DNA of 64,000 nucleotides. It comes from Hyaloperonospora brassicae (lineage: Eukaryota; Oomycota; Peronosporomycetes; Peronosporales; Peronosporaceae). Both the position numbers and the translations under genes were made by a program. The notes under the pieces are model-generated. The model saw only the letters and a list, made by a program, of their open reading frames with translations, was not told the DNA's origin and ran no database searches. Shown here in pieces: positions 42,915-53,618 of this stretch; the stretch's first letter is position 1; the number at the start of each line of letters is the position of its first letter. The DNA lies in assembly GCA_947650285.1 (NCBI GenBank), contig CANTFL010000483.1, positions 186,001 to 250,000 of the forward strand, read 5' to 3'.

Positions 42915-45900
42915 GAAAGCATCCGCGTCACTCTGAACATTCGACCGACTGCTCGCTGCGATTGCTGCATTGAGGTCCTGTGAATGAGTAATGATGACAA
43001 CCGCAGGTTCACCAAACTTTGCTCAACAATTGACTGTCGGCTGGTCGTTGCTGTGGAGTATCCTACAATACGTTCGATGCCAGCTTATGACAAGTTTGTT
43101 ACATTTAGACCTCTGGGTTGTCCGAGGTCCAACTTGAGGTTTCAATGCTTTGGTTCGTAATGGCTAACGTAGATCAACAGTGGTGACGACTGTGACTTCT
43201 TGTCGTTTATAAAGAATGTGCGTTTTTTGTAGATCTCACCCGTACTGGTGAACTGCAAGTCGCTACGATGAGGACTTGTCGGGAGAAATGTGTATGCGGG
43301 CGCTAAAAAAAAACGCTGTACGGCACTACTGATCTTCGTCTAAGCACATTATTTAGATCGCAATCCGAGCCCGAGCCATCTGTAACCTCGATACACATTA
43401 GCGCGTTCATCACGTTCATGTCAGTAGCTCACTTCCAAATACGTTTCGTACGCATCAGCATGTTCTTGTCATCGACAGAAACAAAGTTGGGCTAGTACGT
43501 CATTGTTGCCAATCTTAATCCGGACGAGTACGATTCGTTTTGCAAAGACGCCGTGGAAACGATGTCGCTTTTCGGCTGGTACAAATATCGTCTAACTAGT
43601 AGTAGTGGGGTAAAATGGCGCAGTCTCTTCTCGGACAACATTTCGTATCGAGCACGGAGAGTGTATAGCTCTGTGCGAAAGTCAAGAGTTTGGCGTGGCC
43701 GGACTGTAACGGGGTGAGCCTGTTACATAGTCCCCCAGTGCCCTGATACACGAACCATGCTATGTACACTCAGCGACAAGATTGCTTACGCTTAGGCGTG
43801 TGAACATGATCCCCATTTGCCAAGCTTACTTGCAAAATGCGGAAGGGAAAAGGTAGTTTTGATAGTGCAGATACGACGAGAATTGTTTCTCTACTGTACG
43901 AATTACGCTGAGTGCCTTGTGATGACTATTGCGTCAGTTTAATATATATGTTATCGACACCTTCTCGTTGACCAAAAGTACAGGATGACTGCATACATAA
44001 TCGATTCTGTAGATACAATTCTTGGTAAGCAGAAGAGACTCACACTATGGTACCATTGCACTTCACATCTTTTGGTCTTAATGGAGAGTACCGCAATCGT
44101 AGCGTGGACTTCTTTTAATATGACAGCGCAGTGCTTGCAAGTGCTCATTCTGGACAGAGCGACATACGCTCGAACAAATCATTATAGGCCGGATCACCAA
44201 TGCTCATCACATGCGAGTGGTACATCAGCTGCGTTGGCGTGTTCTTCGTATCGCTATGGACTGCGTGCTTCCGCAACGATAATGACACACAAAAGAAGGG
44301 CTGTAGGCAGGCGACAAAGCTGCCGCGATCGTACGGAAGTTGCTTTGGTGATCCGAATCCTGACAACAAATTGCGTATTGTATTTTCTAGTTGCGCCGTA
44401 GACTGTCTGCGACGCTGTTACATCGTACATTTTTTGCTTTCCTGTATGCAACTCGTTCGCGAACGCTAGATGTACGTCAAGCTTACCAGATGCGCAGCGC
44501 CTCGTTAGCGAAGCGGTGTACTGTAAGCGACACAGCACAAACCGTTTAGAATGAAGGCGGGAGGTAACTTGGCTGTTTTATCATTGCAGATCTAAGGTTT
44601 TACGGACCTGGTCTTTCCGTCATCAAGGCAAGAAAAGCAGTGAAGCGTCCATGGTGCGAACTTCGATCCTCTGGCCAGTTTGACGTAGACACTGTAGGAA
44701 AGCGAGGGATTTGCTATTAGGTGGGTTGGGGATTCGGCGCGGTGTTTCGATTAGCGTCATCTGTTAGTTAAGAAGAGGGCAGCGTAGCTGCTTGTCAAGA
44801 TGAGTGGTGAGGATAGCATTGAAGGAAAGAGCGGTAAAAGAGAAGACATATAGTTTGAATACAGAATCTTATCGTCTTCCTACTGCAACATGCATACTTG
44901 CCCACAGACACTACGTGAGCCATGGCGCAAGGTGCCAAGCCTGCCAGTATGCGCAGACTGTGTCGTGTGTTTGCGGTCTTCTGCGTCCTTTAATTGGCTT
45001 GCCAATCGACAGTAAACAAGTGTGTTCTATAGCTTGATATTGCAACTCACTTGTTCATCGAGGCCACGCCTACCCACATTCGTGCATAGTCACACGGGCA
45101 AGACGACCGCATCCGTTGCTTCCAGCATTTCAAGTCGGATGATATAGTGGTCGACGCAGCGTCCCACAAAGACTAGAAGAGGGAGAAGTGGGTGTTTAAG
45201 AAGATTTGAAAGACCCTAGGATTGGTCGGTCACGAAGTAGGAAGTGGCGTTGCGACCAATGTTGTAGATGTCGTCCATAGCGCGAGTCCCGTTCTACATT
45301 GCGGCATAAGATTTGACCAAACGCTCATCGAAAGCCAAGCCCCAGATCGTGCCCTGATTCGCGTCTGTATTATAGACTAGCGAGAACGTCGCCAAAACGA
45401 GAAACCTATGGACGCGTTAGCACTCGCAAGCTTCGAGATAGTAATGAAACTCATTAGGCGCTACGCAAGATGCAAGCCAGAAAAGAAGAGGTGATCGAAG
45501 CCTTGCTGTATCAAGGTCCGCTAAATGTGGTGCAGATACCGATATAGCTTCATGGGTGAATGTCGAGAAACGTGGTGAGAGACTCACCGTTTGATTATTC
45601 TTCGCTCACAAGAGACCCAAATCTCACACGTATCGTCAGTGTCTTTGAGCTATCGGTGGCATTCTATCGAGCATCAGTTGAAGAGGATAAAAGTGAGCGA
45701 CGGCATGTGGACGCTTTGCTTCTTGTGCACAAAGAAAACCAAAGCAATGTTGGCTTTCGCAACAGTCGGGGCAAGAAAAAATGCGCTCGGGTGAATACTG
45801 AGGCGCAGTTGGAAAAGACAATGCACGCAAAACACCTGCCGAACGGCAAGGACGAGCAGCATGAAACTACAAGACAGCAGAATCGAAACTGGAACGCACA

Positions 45901-46097
45901 CAAAACTTGCAGCGCACAGGAACGTTTTGTGTTTCATGGATTTCTTGCAAAGGGAGTGGCTTGCACCGAGCCGGAAATCGACTGTGGCATTCCTATATTC
46001 TACGGAGATTGGCAGGAATTGGACGATCCCACAAAGTCTCGGGATCAAATTCATTGACGACTATTTCCAGAAGTACGTTCGCACTTGATTGCGTTAG
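42915..46097. other. Intergenic, 3.2 kb without recognisable genes
   Basis: Only short frames; the longest (45560-46057 plus, 165 aa) starts with ATG but is Lys/His/Gln-rich without a domain and ends just before the YaaA gene. I see no RNA gene or repeat here. Confidence 0.45.
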
Positions 46098-47111
46098 ATG
46101 CCGTCCACACGCTTCGTGTACGTGCTGTCTCCAGCCAAGACACTGGACCTATCGCCCTCGTGCGTCTTGCAATGCTCCCAGCCTCGTCTTCTCTCGCATG
46201 CGCACGAATTGATAAAGCAGCTGCGCAGGTTGTCGCAGAAAGAGGTCAAGTCCTCATTAGGAGTCAGCGACGCCTTGGGCAAACTCAATTTTGACAGGTT
46301 CCAAGTCTTTGACACGTCAAAAACCGCTACAGAGGCTTCAAAGCCGAGCAAACCCCTGAAACAGGCAGCACTGGCTTTTCACGGTCCAGCATATCAAGGT
46401 TTGGAGCTCCACGATTTATCAGAGTCGGATCTCGCGTTTGCCCAGACCCATCTTCGCATTTTGAGCGGACTTTACGGGATCCTGAGACCATGTGACTTGA
46501 TCCAGCCATATCGGTTGGAAATGGGTCAAAAGCTCGTCAACAGCCGAGGTAGAGACTTGTATGAGTTCTGGGGAGACACCATTGTATCTGAGTTGGATGC
46601 CCTCTTCTACAAAGAAGAGACCAAAGACAACGCCATCAAGCAACAACGGGTGCTGATCAACGTTGCGTCGCAAGAGTATTTCAAGAGTTTACCGACTTCG
46701 GCGTTAAAAGCGGCTGGTATTTCGGTTGTCGAGTGTGTGTTCAAAGATGATGGAAAGATCAAGTCAGTGTACGCCAAACGCGCTCGAGGGCTCATGTGCC
46801 GCTATCTCATTCAGAAACGCGTGGATTCGCTGGACGGGATAACGGGCTTTGACTTGGAAGGATACAGGTACTCGAAATCAGCTTCACGTGACGATAAGCT
46901 TGTGTTTACTCGCACGGCTGCAGAACAGAAAGCAGCACTACAGCAGACAAAAGAAGCGAAGGCAAAGACTGGTCCCAAAGCGAGGGTAAAGTCCGACGGG
47001 ACCAAGCGAACGGGCGAAAATCAGTCGATGCTTGAGGTCTCGACTGAAAATGACGACACCGGAAACTCCCGCTTGCGTCGCTCTTCACGCAAGAAACGCA
47101 AAACGAACTAA
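46098..47111 (+). CDS. YaaA / UPF0246 (DUF328) peroxide-stress-type protein
   Basis: A 337-aa intronless protein from ATG 46098. It carries the family's signature blocks in order: LSPAKTLD (residues 10-17), LAFHGPAYQGL, LYGILRPCDLIQPYRLEMG (about 133-151), LINVASQEYF (about 195-204), YAKRARGLMCRYLI (about 226-239) and GYRYSKSASRDDKLVF. Bacterial members are about 250 aa. In E. coli, YaaA lowers damage from peroxide by limiting free iron, and related proteins bind DNA. Here about 75 extra residues follow, rich in Lys, Arg and Ser and ending RRSSRKKRKTN, a likely nuclear or nucleolar targeting segment. The family is mainly bacterial, so an old transfer is possible, but eukaryotic members are known. 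Confidence 0.9.
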   Translation: MPSTRFVYVLSPAKTLDLSPSCVLQCSQPRLLSHAHELIKQLRRLSQKEVKSSLGVSDALGKLNFDRFQVFDTSKTATEASKPSKPLKQAALAFHGPAYQGLELHDLSESDLAFAQTHLRILSGLYGILRPCDLIQPYRLEMGQKLVNSRGRDLYEFWGDTIVSELDALFYKEETKDNAIKQQRVLINVASQEYFKSLPTSALKAAGISVVECVFKDDGKIKSVYAKRARGLMCRYLIQKRVDSLDGITGFDLEGYRYSKSASRDDKLVFTRTAAEQKAALQQTKEAKAKTGPKARVKSDGTKRTGENQSMLEVSTENDDTGNSRLRRSSRKKRKTN

Positions 47112-48599
47112 CGGCTACTGGCAGGATGCTGCCCGACAAGCACGTCTCCAGTCGGTGAGAGCAGATGCGTGTCTACAACACGATACACCGAGCAAGCGGT
47201 TGTCGCGCGTCAACTATACCGCTCCCATACGTATCTCAAATGCAATGTCCCACATGTTTTTCGCTCGCTCAGCGCCCCATATAGCGCCCAGCAAGATTGT
47301 CCACAACCAAGGTCGAAGCTGACACGTAAATGACCTTGCAAGTAACATCGACCGTCAGCTTGCATGAGGACACGAAGTCTACACCTTGCGTCGTGAACAA
47401 GATGTCGGTCAACAGCGCGAGGAGCAACTCGCGCCGTAACACACAACTGGTGGACGAACAACGGCTCGGCGGTGCCAGTGCCATTGAGCCCACTTCTTGC
47501 GTTGTGTTTACATCGGCACTCGGCCACCTTGTGTATCGAGGCGAACACAAACTGAAGCACAAGTCGCACAGTGAATGCGGCTCTCCGCCACACGCAAAAA
47601 AGCCGCCTGTAGTCTCCCATTGCTGACTCCACAGCCAAATCGACATCACACACAGCTTCCACAATGGCGTCCGCGATTCCGCGAGCATCGAGTCCGTATC
47701 AGTAGACACAAAAAGAACCAGCAGCTTCCGGTACGTCTTTCCTCCTTTCCGGGCCGAAACTGGAGCAACAAGTTCGAAAGTCGGTCTAGGGCCAACGTCG
47801 CAGTTACAGAGCTAGAGCATCCAATGATCGAGAAATGTCCGATCTGCTACACGCATCTCTAGTCTCCACGCTGTCAACTCCATCGCCTAACTGCAAATCA
47901 TAGATCTGGCCAACACCAAATGACCTGTTAGTACGAACGTACAAATAGTGTTGCAACAGGTCTCTGCCTTCGACGGCGTCGCTACGACGTACAATGTATC
48001 CAACGAGTATTCTCAAATGCAACATATAAAACGGACGTGTCGTACCTAAAAGTGTACGAACGCATATAGCCTGCTTCATTTCCTCACTATTCAGACGAAA
48101 AGGTTGAGTGATGGACAGCGTACTTGTTTAACGCCAGACTTGCTTCGTTGCTGCCAATGATACTCGTGAAAGCGCCAGCTATTCATTCGCACTGTTGGGC
48201 TGCTATAAGAAAATACCTGGCATCTCCATCGTGCCAAGCGCTTCAAATGTATACCGTAGAGTCGACACTCTACGGTCGGACGCAGCTCGTCTCCCTGGAG
48301 CCTCATGTCCACGAAAAAAAGCTTGCAGTATGCAAACGTCGACAACACCAACATGCTGCTTCTCTGCATAGTACTATGCCTGTCTTGTCGAAAGATACGC
48401 GTGCTTGTGATCTGCTTCTGGAATGCAGATACGCTAAATAATACCCCTTGTCCACAATTTAAGTAAGCTATACCGCTCGCCATTGGCCTCCCTGGCAGCT
48501 CCTATCCAGTGCCAACATCGACAGCGGTAGTAGAGTCACCGCACTGAGAAATACCCGATGGACTTCCTTCTGTGTGATCACAATCTTCCTGTGCTGCAT
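47112..48599. other. Intergenic, between YaaA and PH-TBC genes
   Basis: 1.5 kb between two convergent genes. Minus-strand frames at 47210-47662 (150 aa) and 47269-47709 (146 aa) overlap in different frames and could hide a small spliced gene. No domain is recognised and neither is called. Confidence 0.4.
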
Positions 48600-51429
48600 T
48601 CATTTCATCTGCGGAGACGTCATCGACTGCAACATACGTCCAGACGTCGAGATTTTAAATACCTTGCCAGAGTCCAAATCGGTCACCGTCATGGGTGGCA
48701 ATATCGCGCAAGGCTTCTTCTTCACTATACGATCCGGCGAAGTTCTACTGCCTAACGTCGCAAAACCATTGCCTACTTTCGAGTACCCGAGCTTCAGTCG
48801 ACGGCGGTGTGCGTTGCGAAGCTTGAGCAATACAGGGTGACTGCACAGCTCCAGCACTTCGCAAACATTTGTGACCAGGTCTTCGGGCGACAAATGCGCT
48901 AGTGACCGTCCCACCGCAGCGCTCACTAGCTCGGCGCTTTTGCTAACAGCATCGCCACATCCAGCCAGCGCAAGAACATCGTCTTCAGCGGCGCTACACA
49001 GCGCCAACGCTACGCAAAACATGCCTTCAAGTCCCAACAGAAGACACACGTCCCAACAACACATCAGTGTGTCAAACCGCAGCTGGGAGTGTGATGCTGT
49101 CAACGTCACGTCTGAAAAGAGCGTTGGAAACCACTTGTACGCCAGCAAGCACACGGGCAATCCCGCTTGTTCAAGCGCTGCGTGGAAGCACGGCAGATGC
49201 AGTCCAACCACTTCTTGCAAAACATCACCGACTTCAACAAGCGACCGAAATAGGTCAAAGTGGTCGCGCCCAGTACCATCACAGCAAATGCCGAACACGT
49301 GCGGCAGGATCCGAGCAACAACACCACGAAGAAAGCGAAAGGCTTCGACCTCGTCGCTCTCCAACACTTCCAGTAAGATGAAAGCAAGTCCATTCATTCC
49401 CTGCATGTAAAAACACGGAGACGATGACGACGATCGAGTAGACGAGGGCGATAGCGGACACTCGTCAGTTCGCACATCCAGCGAGCAGCTTGACAAGAAA
49501 GCATGCAATACACGCCCCAAGCTGCCCAGCCGAAGAGCACGTTCGCCATCGTCAAGCTTCGGTGCACCTTCTGAGCCAGCCAGCCACTTTGCAGTCCTCG
49601 GAATGTCTTTTTGCACTTGCGAATCATCGCTGAAAAAGTAGACAAAAAACAAACACAACAACTAACGGTGTCAGCGAATAGTCGTGAACAGTCTCAAGAT
49701 ATCGCAAAGCGTACTCTTCAGAAAGCGGTGTGTCAAGCAGCTGCTGGAACACCTCCTTCTGCTCGTCAAGTGCACGCACAGGATCCAGCGCCCACTGGAA
49801 AATTTGCTGCCAGTACTTGGAGCGCAAACTCGTGTTCTTCTGTATCAGCTGCAGAGCTTCAATAAACCGTCCGCTGGACTGCAGTACCTGCAGCATTTCC
49901 ATGAGTTCACTTCCCGGTAAGTACGCCGCCGACTGCGTCGCACTTTTCCAATCTTCTGCCGACGGCAGCAACGATGGAACTTGTGCGGACTCCAAGCCAC
50001 GTCCAACTCGTACTGCATCTTTTGCTTCGTCCTGGCCACTGCACGGAGCACTAGCACCGTCACGGTCGTCGATATCAGCAAACACGTGCTCCACGCGTCG
50101 CATGTTTAGTGCACTCTGCAGCTGCAGCGTATCGACGTCAAAAGACTCGCGTGCAGATGCGACGCCCGGCACAACGCCTTCGGCGATCGCTATCGCGCGT
50201 TGCACTGCGTCAATCCACGCTCGTCGATCCGACTCGGACGTTGCTTGGAAGATCAGCGAGTGCGCGTCGACCGTCACGAGGAAACAAAACTGCCGCTCGG
50301 CGTTGCGGTCGGGCACCGACTGCACAGCACTGCGACTGCTGAGCAGCAACACGCGCTTCACCGTCTTGTGCGAAGCGCTTGCGATCGACCGGGTCCGGCG
50401 CTTCTCCGTTGCTCTTGCCGAAGTCGGTGCTGTCACGTTCACTTGGCACGTCAATACGTTGCCCGCCAAGTGGACAACGTGCTCGGTCCAGTCCTTTCTG
50501 TTGCAGCTGGAAGTTCGGTACCGCGACGCCAGTGCCTTGAGCTGCGTCAATGGACTCGTCGATACCTTTGCATAGAGCACGCCGGACTTGGCGGGGGCGC
50601 GGACAAACCGAAGCGATACCGGTAATGAACCGGTAGATTCCAGCAGCAACTTGCGCACGTCGCGGGACGGCAACGTGTGCAATAGGACGCCGTTTGCGCT
50701 CACGAGCAAAGACCCGCTGGGGACGTGCACACCAGCGACGCAGACGCTTTGTGACGTCTTGACGCAGCTCTCGTGGATCCACTCGTAGACCGAGCTCAAG
50801 CGCGCCATGTCCGCGCGTTGCGGCCTTTCTACTTCCACGACGTCGCTTGCCATTAGTGGCTCAGTGACGGGCGTCGCGTTGCTAATTCGATGGTTCCAGC
50901 CAATCGGACTCGGCGGTTGCTGGCGAGGAGCAACGACCGCGTTGCGCGCAGCTGCGTGCAATGCTGTGATCCACTGACGCAAGTCGTCCGCTTGACGCGC
51001 ACTAAGAACGACTTTGATTGCCGCACAAGTTGCAGTTGCCGTTGCCGTTGCAGTTGCAGTTGCCGAAGAGGAAGTCAAGGCCGAGGATGACGTCATCTGC
51101 GACACGAGCGTCACTTGAAACGCGTGCTGTTTGCCGACAAGAGGAAAGGGCAACGTCTTGACACTGGCGCCCCGCACGTCCAGTTCTCGACGCAGCGTGA
51201 CCCCAGTCGTGGTGCTGAGACTGGTGCGGTCGCGGGTAGGGGACGGGGCAGACGAGGAGGTGGACGACGCGCCAGACGACGCGCGACGCGTACGCGTCAT
51301 GCGATTACTGCTTGTGTCGACTGTGTGCTCCCGCAGCGTCCCCGTCATCGGCGACAGGACAAAGTAGCGCTTGTGCCAGCTCCGTAGCAATGGACTGCGC
51401 CCTTCTCGCGTCCATAGCACGCCTTCCAT
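48600..51429 (-). CDS. PH-domain TBC (Rab-GAP) protein
   Basis: Two exons, 51429-49667 and 49629-48600, joined over a 37-nt GT-AG intron (GTTAGT donor, pyrimidine-rich CTTTTTCAG acceptor), give 930 aa. ATG 51429 starts directly at a PH domain (MEGVLWTREG ... WHKRYFVLSP), split by a Ser/Thr/Ala-rich insert and ending near residue 162. Residues 225-277 resemble a PDZ fold (GVHVPSGSLLVSANGVLL). A second PH domain covers about 284-415. The C-terminal half is a TBC domain with both catalytic fingers: Arg599 in VQKDIPRT and Gln664 in MQGMN. TBC proteins activate GTP hydrolysis by Rab GTPases; the PH domains would bring it to phosphoinositide membranes. Divergent from RRP1 with 228 bp between the starts. 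Confidence 0.83.
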
Positions 51430-51657
51430 CGCGAAGCGCAATAGGCGTTGCCTCGACGCCGCGGGCTGGGAGGCGTACTTTCCGCCAATCAACGCAGAGA
51501 TATCTCAAGACGTCTGTGATTGGTCGAAAGCAACTGTCACGAAGACGGGCGCCACTCACGACGTGCTGCGGACGCGCAGCCACTCGTTGTTTAGCTACTT
51601 CTGACCTGCCATTCCCTTGATTGGCCTCTGCACGTTTGCTCCGCACGGCCGACGATT
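51430..51657. promoter_or_regulatory. Shared divergent promoter with three CCAAT boxes
   Basis: 228 bp separate the start codons of the PH-TBC gene (minus) and RRP1 (plus). CCAAT occurs at 51485-51489 and its complement ATTGG at 51519-51523 and 51620-51624. CCATTCC at 51609-51615 resembles the oomycete initiator on the RRP1 side. There is room for only one compact bidirectional promoter. Confidence 0.55.
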
Positions 51658-53618
51658 ATGGAGAACGCGGCCTCTCGCTTCGGCCAGCACCTCGCGCACA
51701 CTGGTACGCTGTTCGGCGCGGCACTACTTATCGATACGGTCGACAGAACGACCGACACAGTGAATAGGCTCACTAACGTTTGTGTTGCGGGTGTTGGTGT
51801 TCGATTGTTGCACGGGGCGTTATGGTCTGTCATAGAGAAAAAGTACCGTGACCGGGCGCTGAAGAAGCTGACCGTCTACTTGACGGCCAAACGAGAGTGG
51901 AGTGAGCTGGAATGGGACAAGCTCTGGAAAGCGCTCTTCTACTGCATGTGGATGAGTGACAAGCGGCCGGTGCAGGAAGAGCTGTCGTCGAATTTGGCTG
52001 CGCTGGTGCACCGCATGCCGTCCACCGACGCGGCACTGCAGTTTGTGCACTCTTTTTTCGGACCATGCACCGAGAGTGGCACGGACTGGACGGGCTTCGA
52101 CTGGACAAATTCTACTCTCTCGTGCGCAAGTTTGTGCGCGAGACAGTCGCGCTATTGCGCGCGCAACAGTGGGACAAGACATGGCTTTGCGCGTTTGTCA
52201 CGATGTTGTCGACGGAGATTGTGAGCCAATTGCCCAATGGACTGCGGCTGCACTTGGCCGATGTGTACTTGGCGGAGATTTACACTGCAAGCGGCAACGA
52301 CATCACGACAGAGGCGTTTGTGACGTTGCTCGAGCCGTTCTATACGCTGTTGAGCAGCGAGTACGACAAGATGGTGTTCAAGCGCGTGCGGGAGTCGGTG
52401 TTTGAGGATTTGTTGACCAAGTACAAGTGCAGACCGGAGTTGAAGAAGGAGAAGGATGACGATCGAGAAGAGACGGACGAAGAAGAGGGCGACGACGACG
52501 AGATAAAGACATTTGGGCACGTGGATGTAGCCAAGGTGCAGCACCGCATCTTTGTCATTGCGTCAGCGGACGAAACGGCCGAACGCAACCGGCCAGCGCT
52601 TTACACGCTGTACAAAAAGTTTTTTTCTGCCACGCAAGTCGACTCGTTTCAGGTTGCCCAGGAAGAGGCTAGCCAGTCCAAGAAGAGCGTGAGTAAAGGA
52701 AAGAAAGAAGAGGCAGTAAAACCTCATGTACTGGGAAATACGAATGAGAATTTGGAGATCGAGAAAACAGGTGGTGAGGACCGGAAGAAAGCAAAAAAGT
52801 CCAGGAAGCGAAAGACGAAAGAGGAGGCCGAGGCGGATGCTGATGCCAAGACTGTGGTCAAGGCCAGGGTCAAGCAACTTGAAGTTGCGGAAAGTGGTGA
52901 GACGCAAGACGAGCTCTCAGCGACGAAGGTCAAGAAGCAAAAGTACACCACTGAAGTGAAGGTGGAGGAAAAAGCAGTGGATTCCCCTCGGGAAGGCACG
53001 AAGCAGAAGCATGCTGCAGAAGTGAAGGTCGAGGATGCTCCAACGGCTACTGCTACTGGAAAGAGTAAGAAGAGGCAGACAAAGCAGGAAGCGAAGAAAG
53101 CGGAGAACAAGATTGTGGCGGAGGAACCTGTTATTATTGCACGAGGCAAGTCGTTGAAGGACGAAACCAAGGAAAAGAGTGGGAAGAAGGAGGAGGTGTT
53201 CGTCACAAAGAGCGGTAAGAAGCTTAGGCGGTGCGGTTCGTGTGGCGGTTTTGGCAAGGACTTGGTGCCAAAGGACAAGGTCAGGTGTGGCCACTGCGAA
53301 CGTACGCAAAAGACAGGAAGGAAAAAGGCAGCTTTGGCTTTGAAAAAGCGGAAGGTCGAGTCACAAGCATGGGTTGCACGAGAAGAGCAAGAGAAGGTGG
53401 AGTTGAGTAAGAAGGTGACATTTGGCAAGAGCAAGGTACTGCGACACGAAGTCTCGATTAAGAGGCTAAAGGCTTCAGCGAAGCGTGATGTCGTGTCGAA
53501 GGATATGGATGAGGTCAAGAGCGTGTTGAAGGTGACAATCCCGTCGCCAGTTGCATCGAAGAAGTTGAAAAAGACGAGCACGAGCACGAGTCGAAAGACG
53601 GCTGCGCATTTCTTTTGA
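51658..53618 (+). CDS. RRP1: RRP1/Nop52-family ribosome biogenesis protein, apparent one-base frameshift
   Basis: Exon 1 (51658-51703) and exon 2 (from 51836) flank a 132-nt GT-AG intron whose removal joins LAHTEKKYRDRALKKL. The Nop52 domain follows (FYCMWMSDKRPVQ, then MHREWHGLDGLRLDKFY). At the T-run 52051-52056 the frame changes: the N-terminal frame reads FFGPC while the family pattern needs one more T. The body continues to 53618, about 609 aa in all. After residue 250 the protein is Lys/Glu-rich. It contains KKVTF, a PP1-docking RVxF match, near 53412, and a CX2C...CX2C zinc-ribbon-like motif (RRCGSCGG ... RCGHCERT) near 53230-53302. The yeast and human proteins work in the nucleolus on pre-rRNA for the 60S subunit. 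A homopolymer sequencing error is the simplest cause of the break. Confidence 0.85.

Noticed and set aside
47210..47709. Minus-strand 150-aa and 146-aa ORFs
   Set aside because: They overlap in different frames, and neither has a recognisable domain or clear splice structure.
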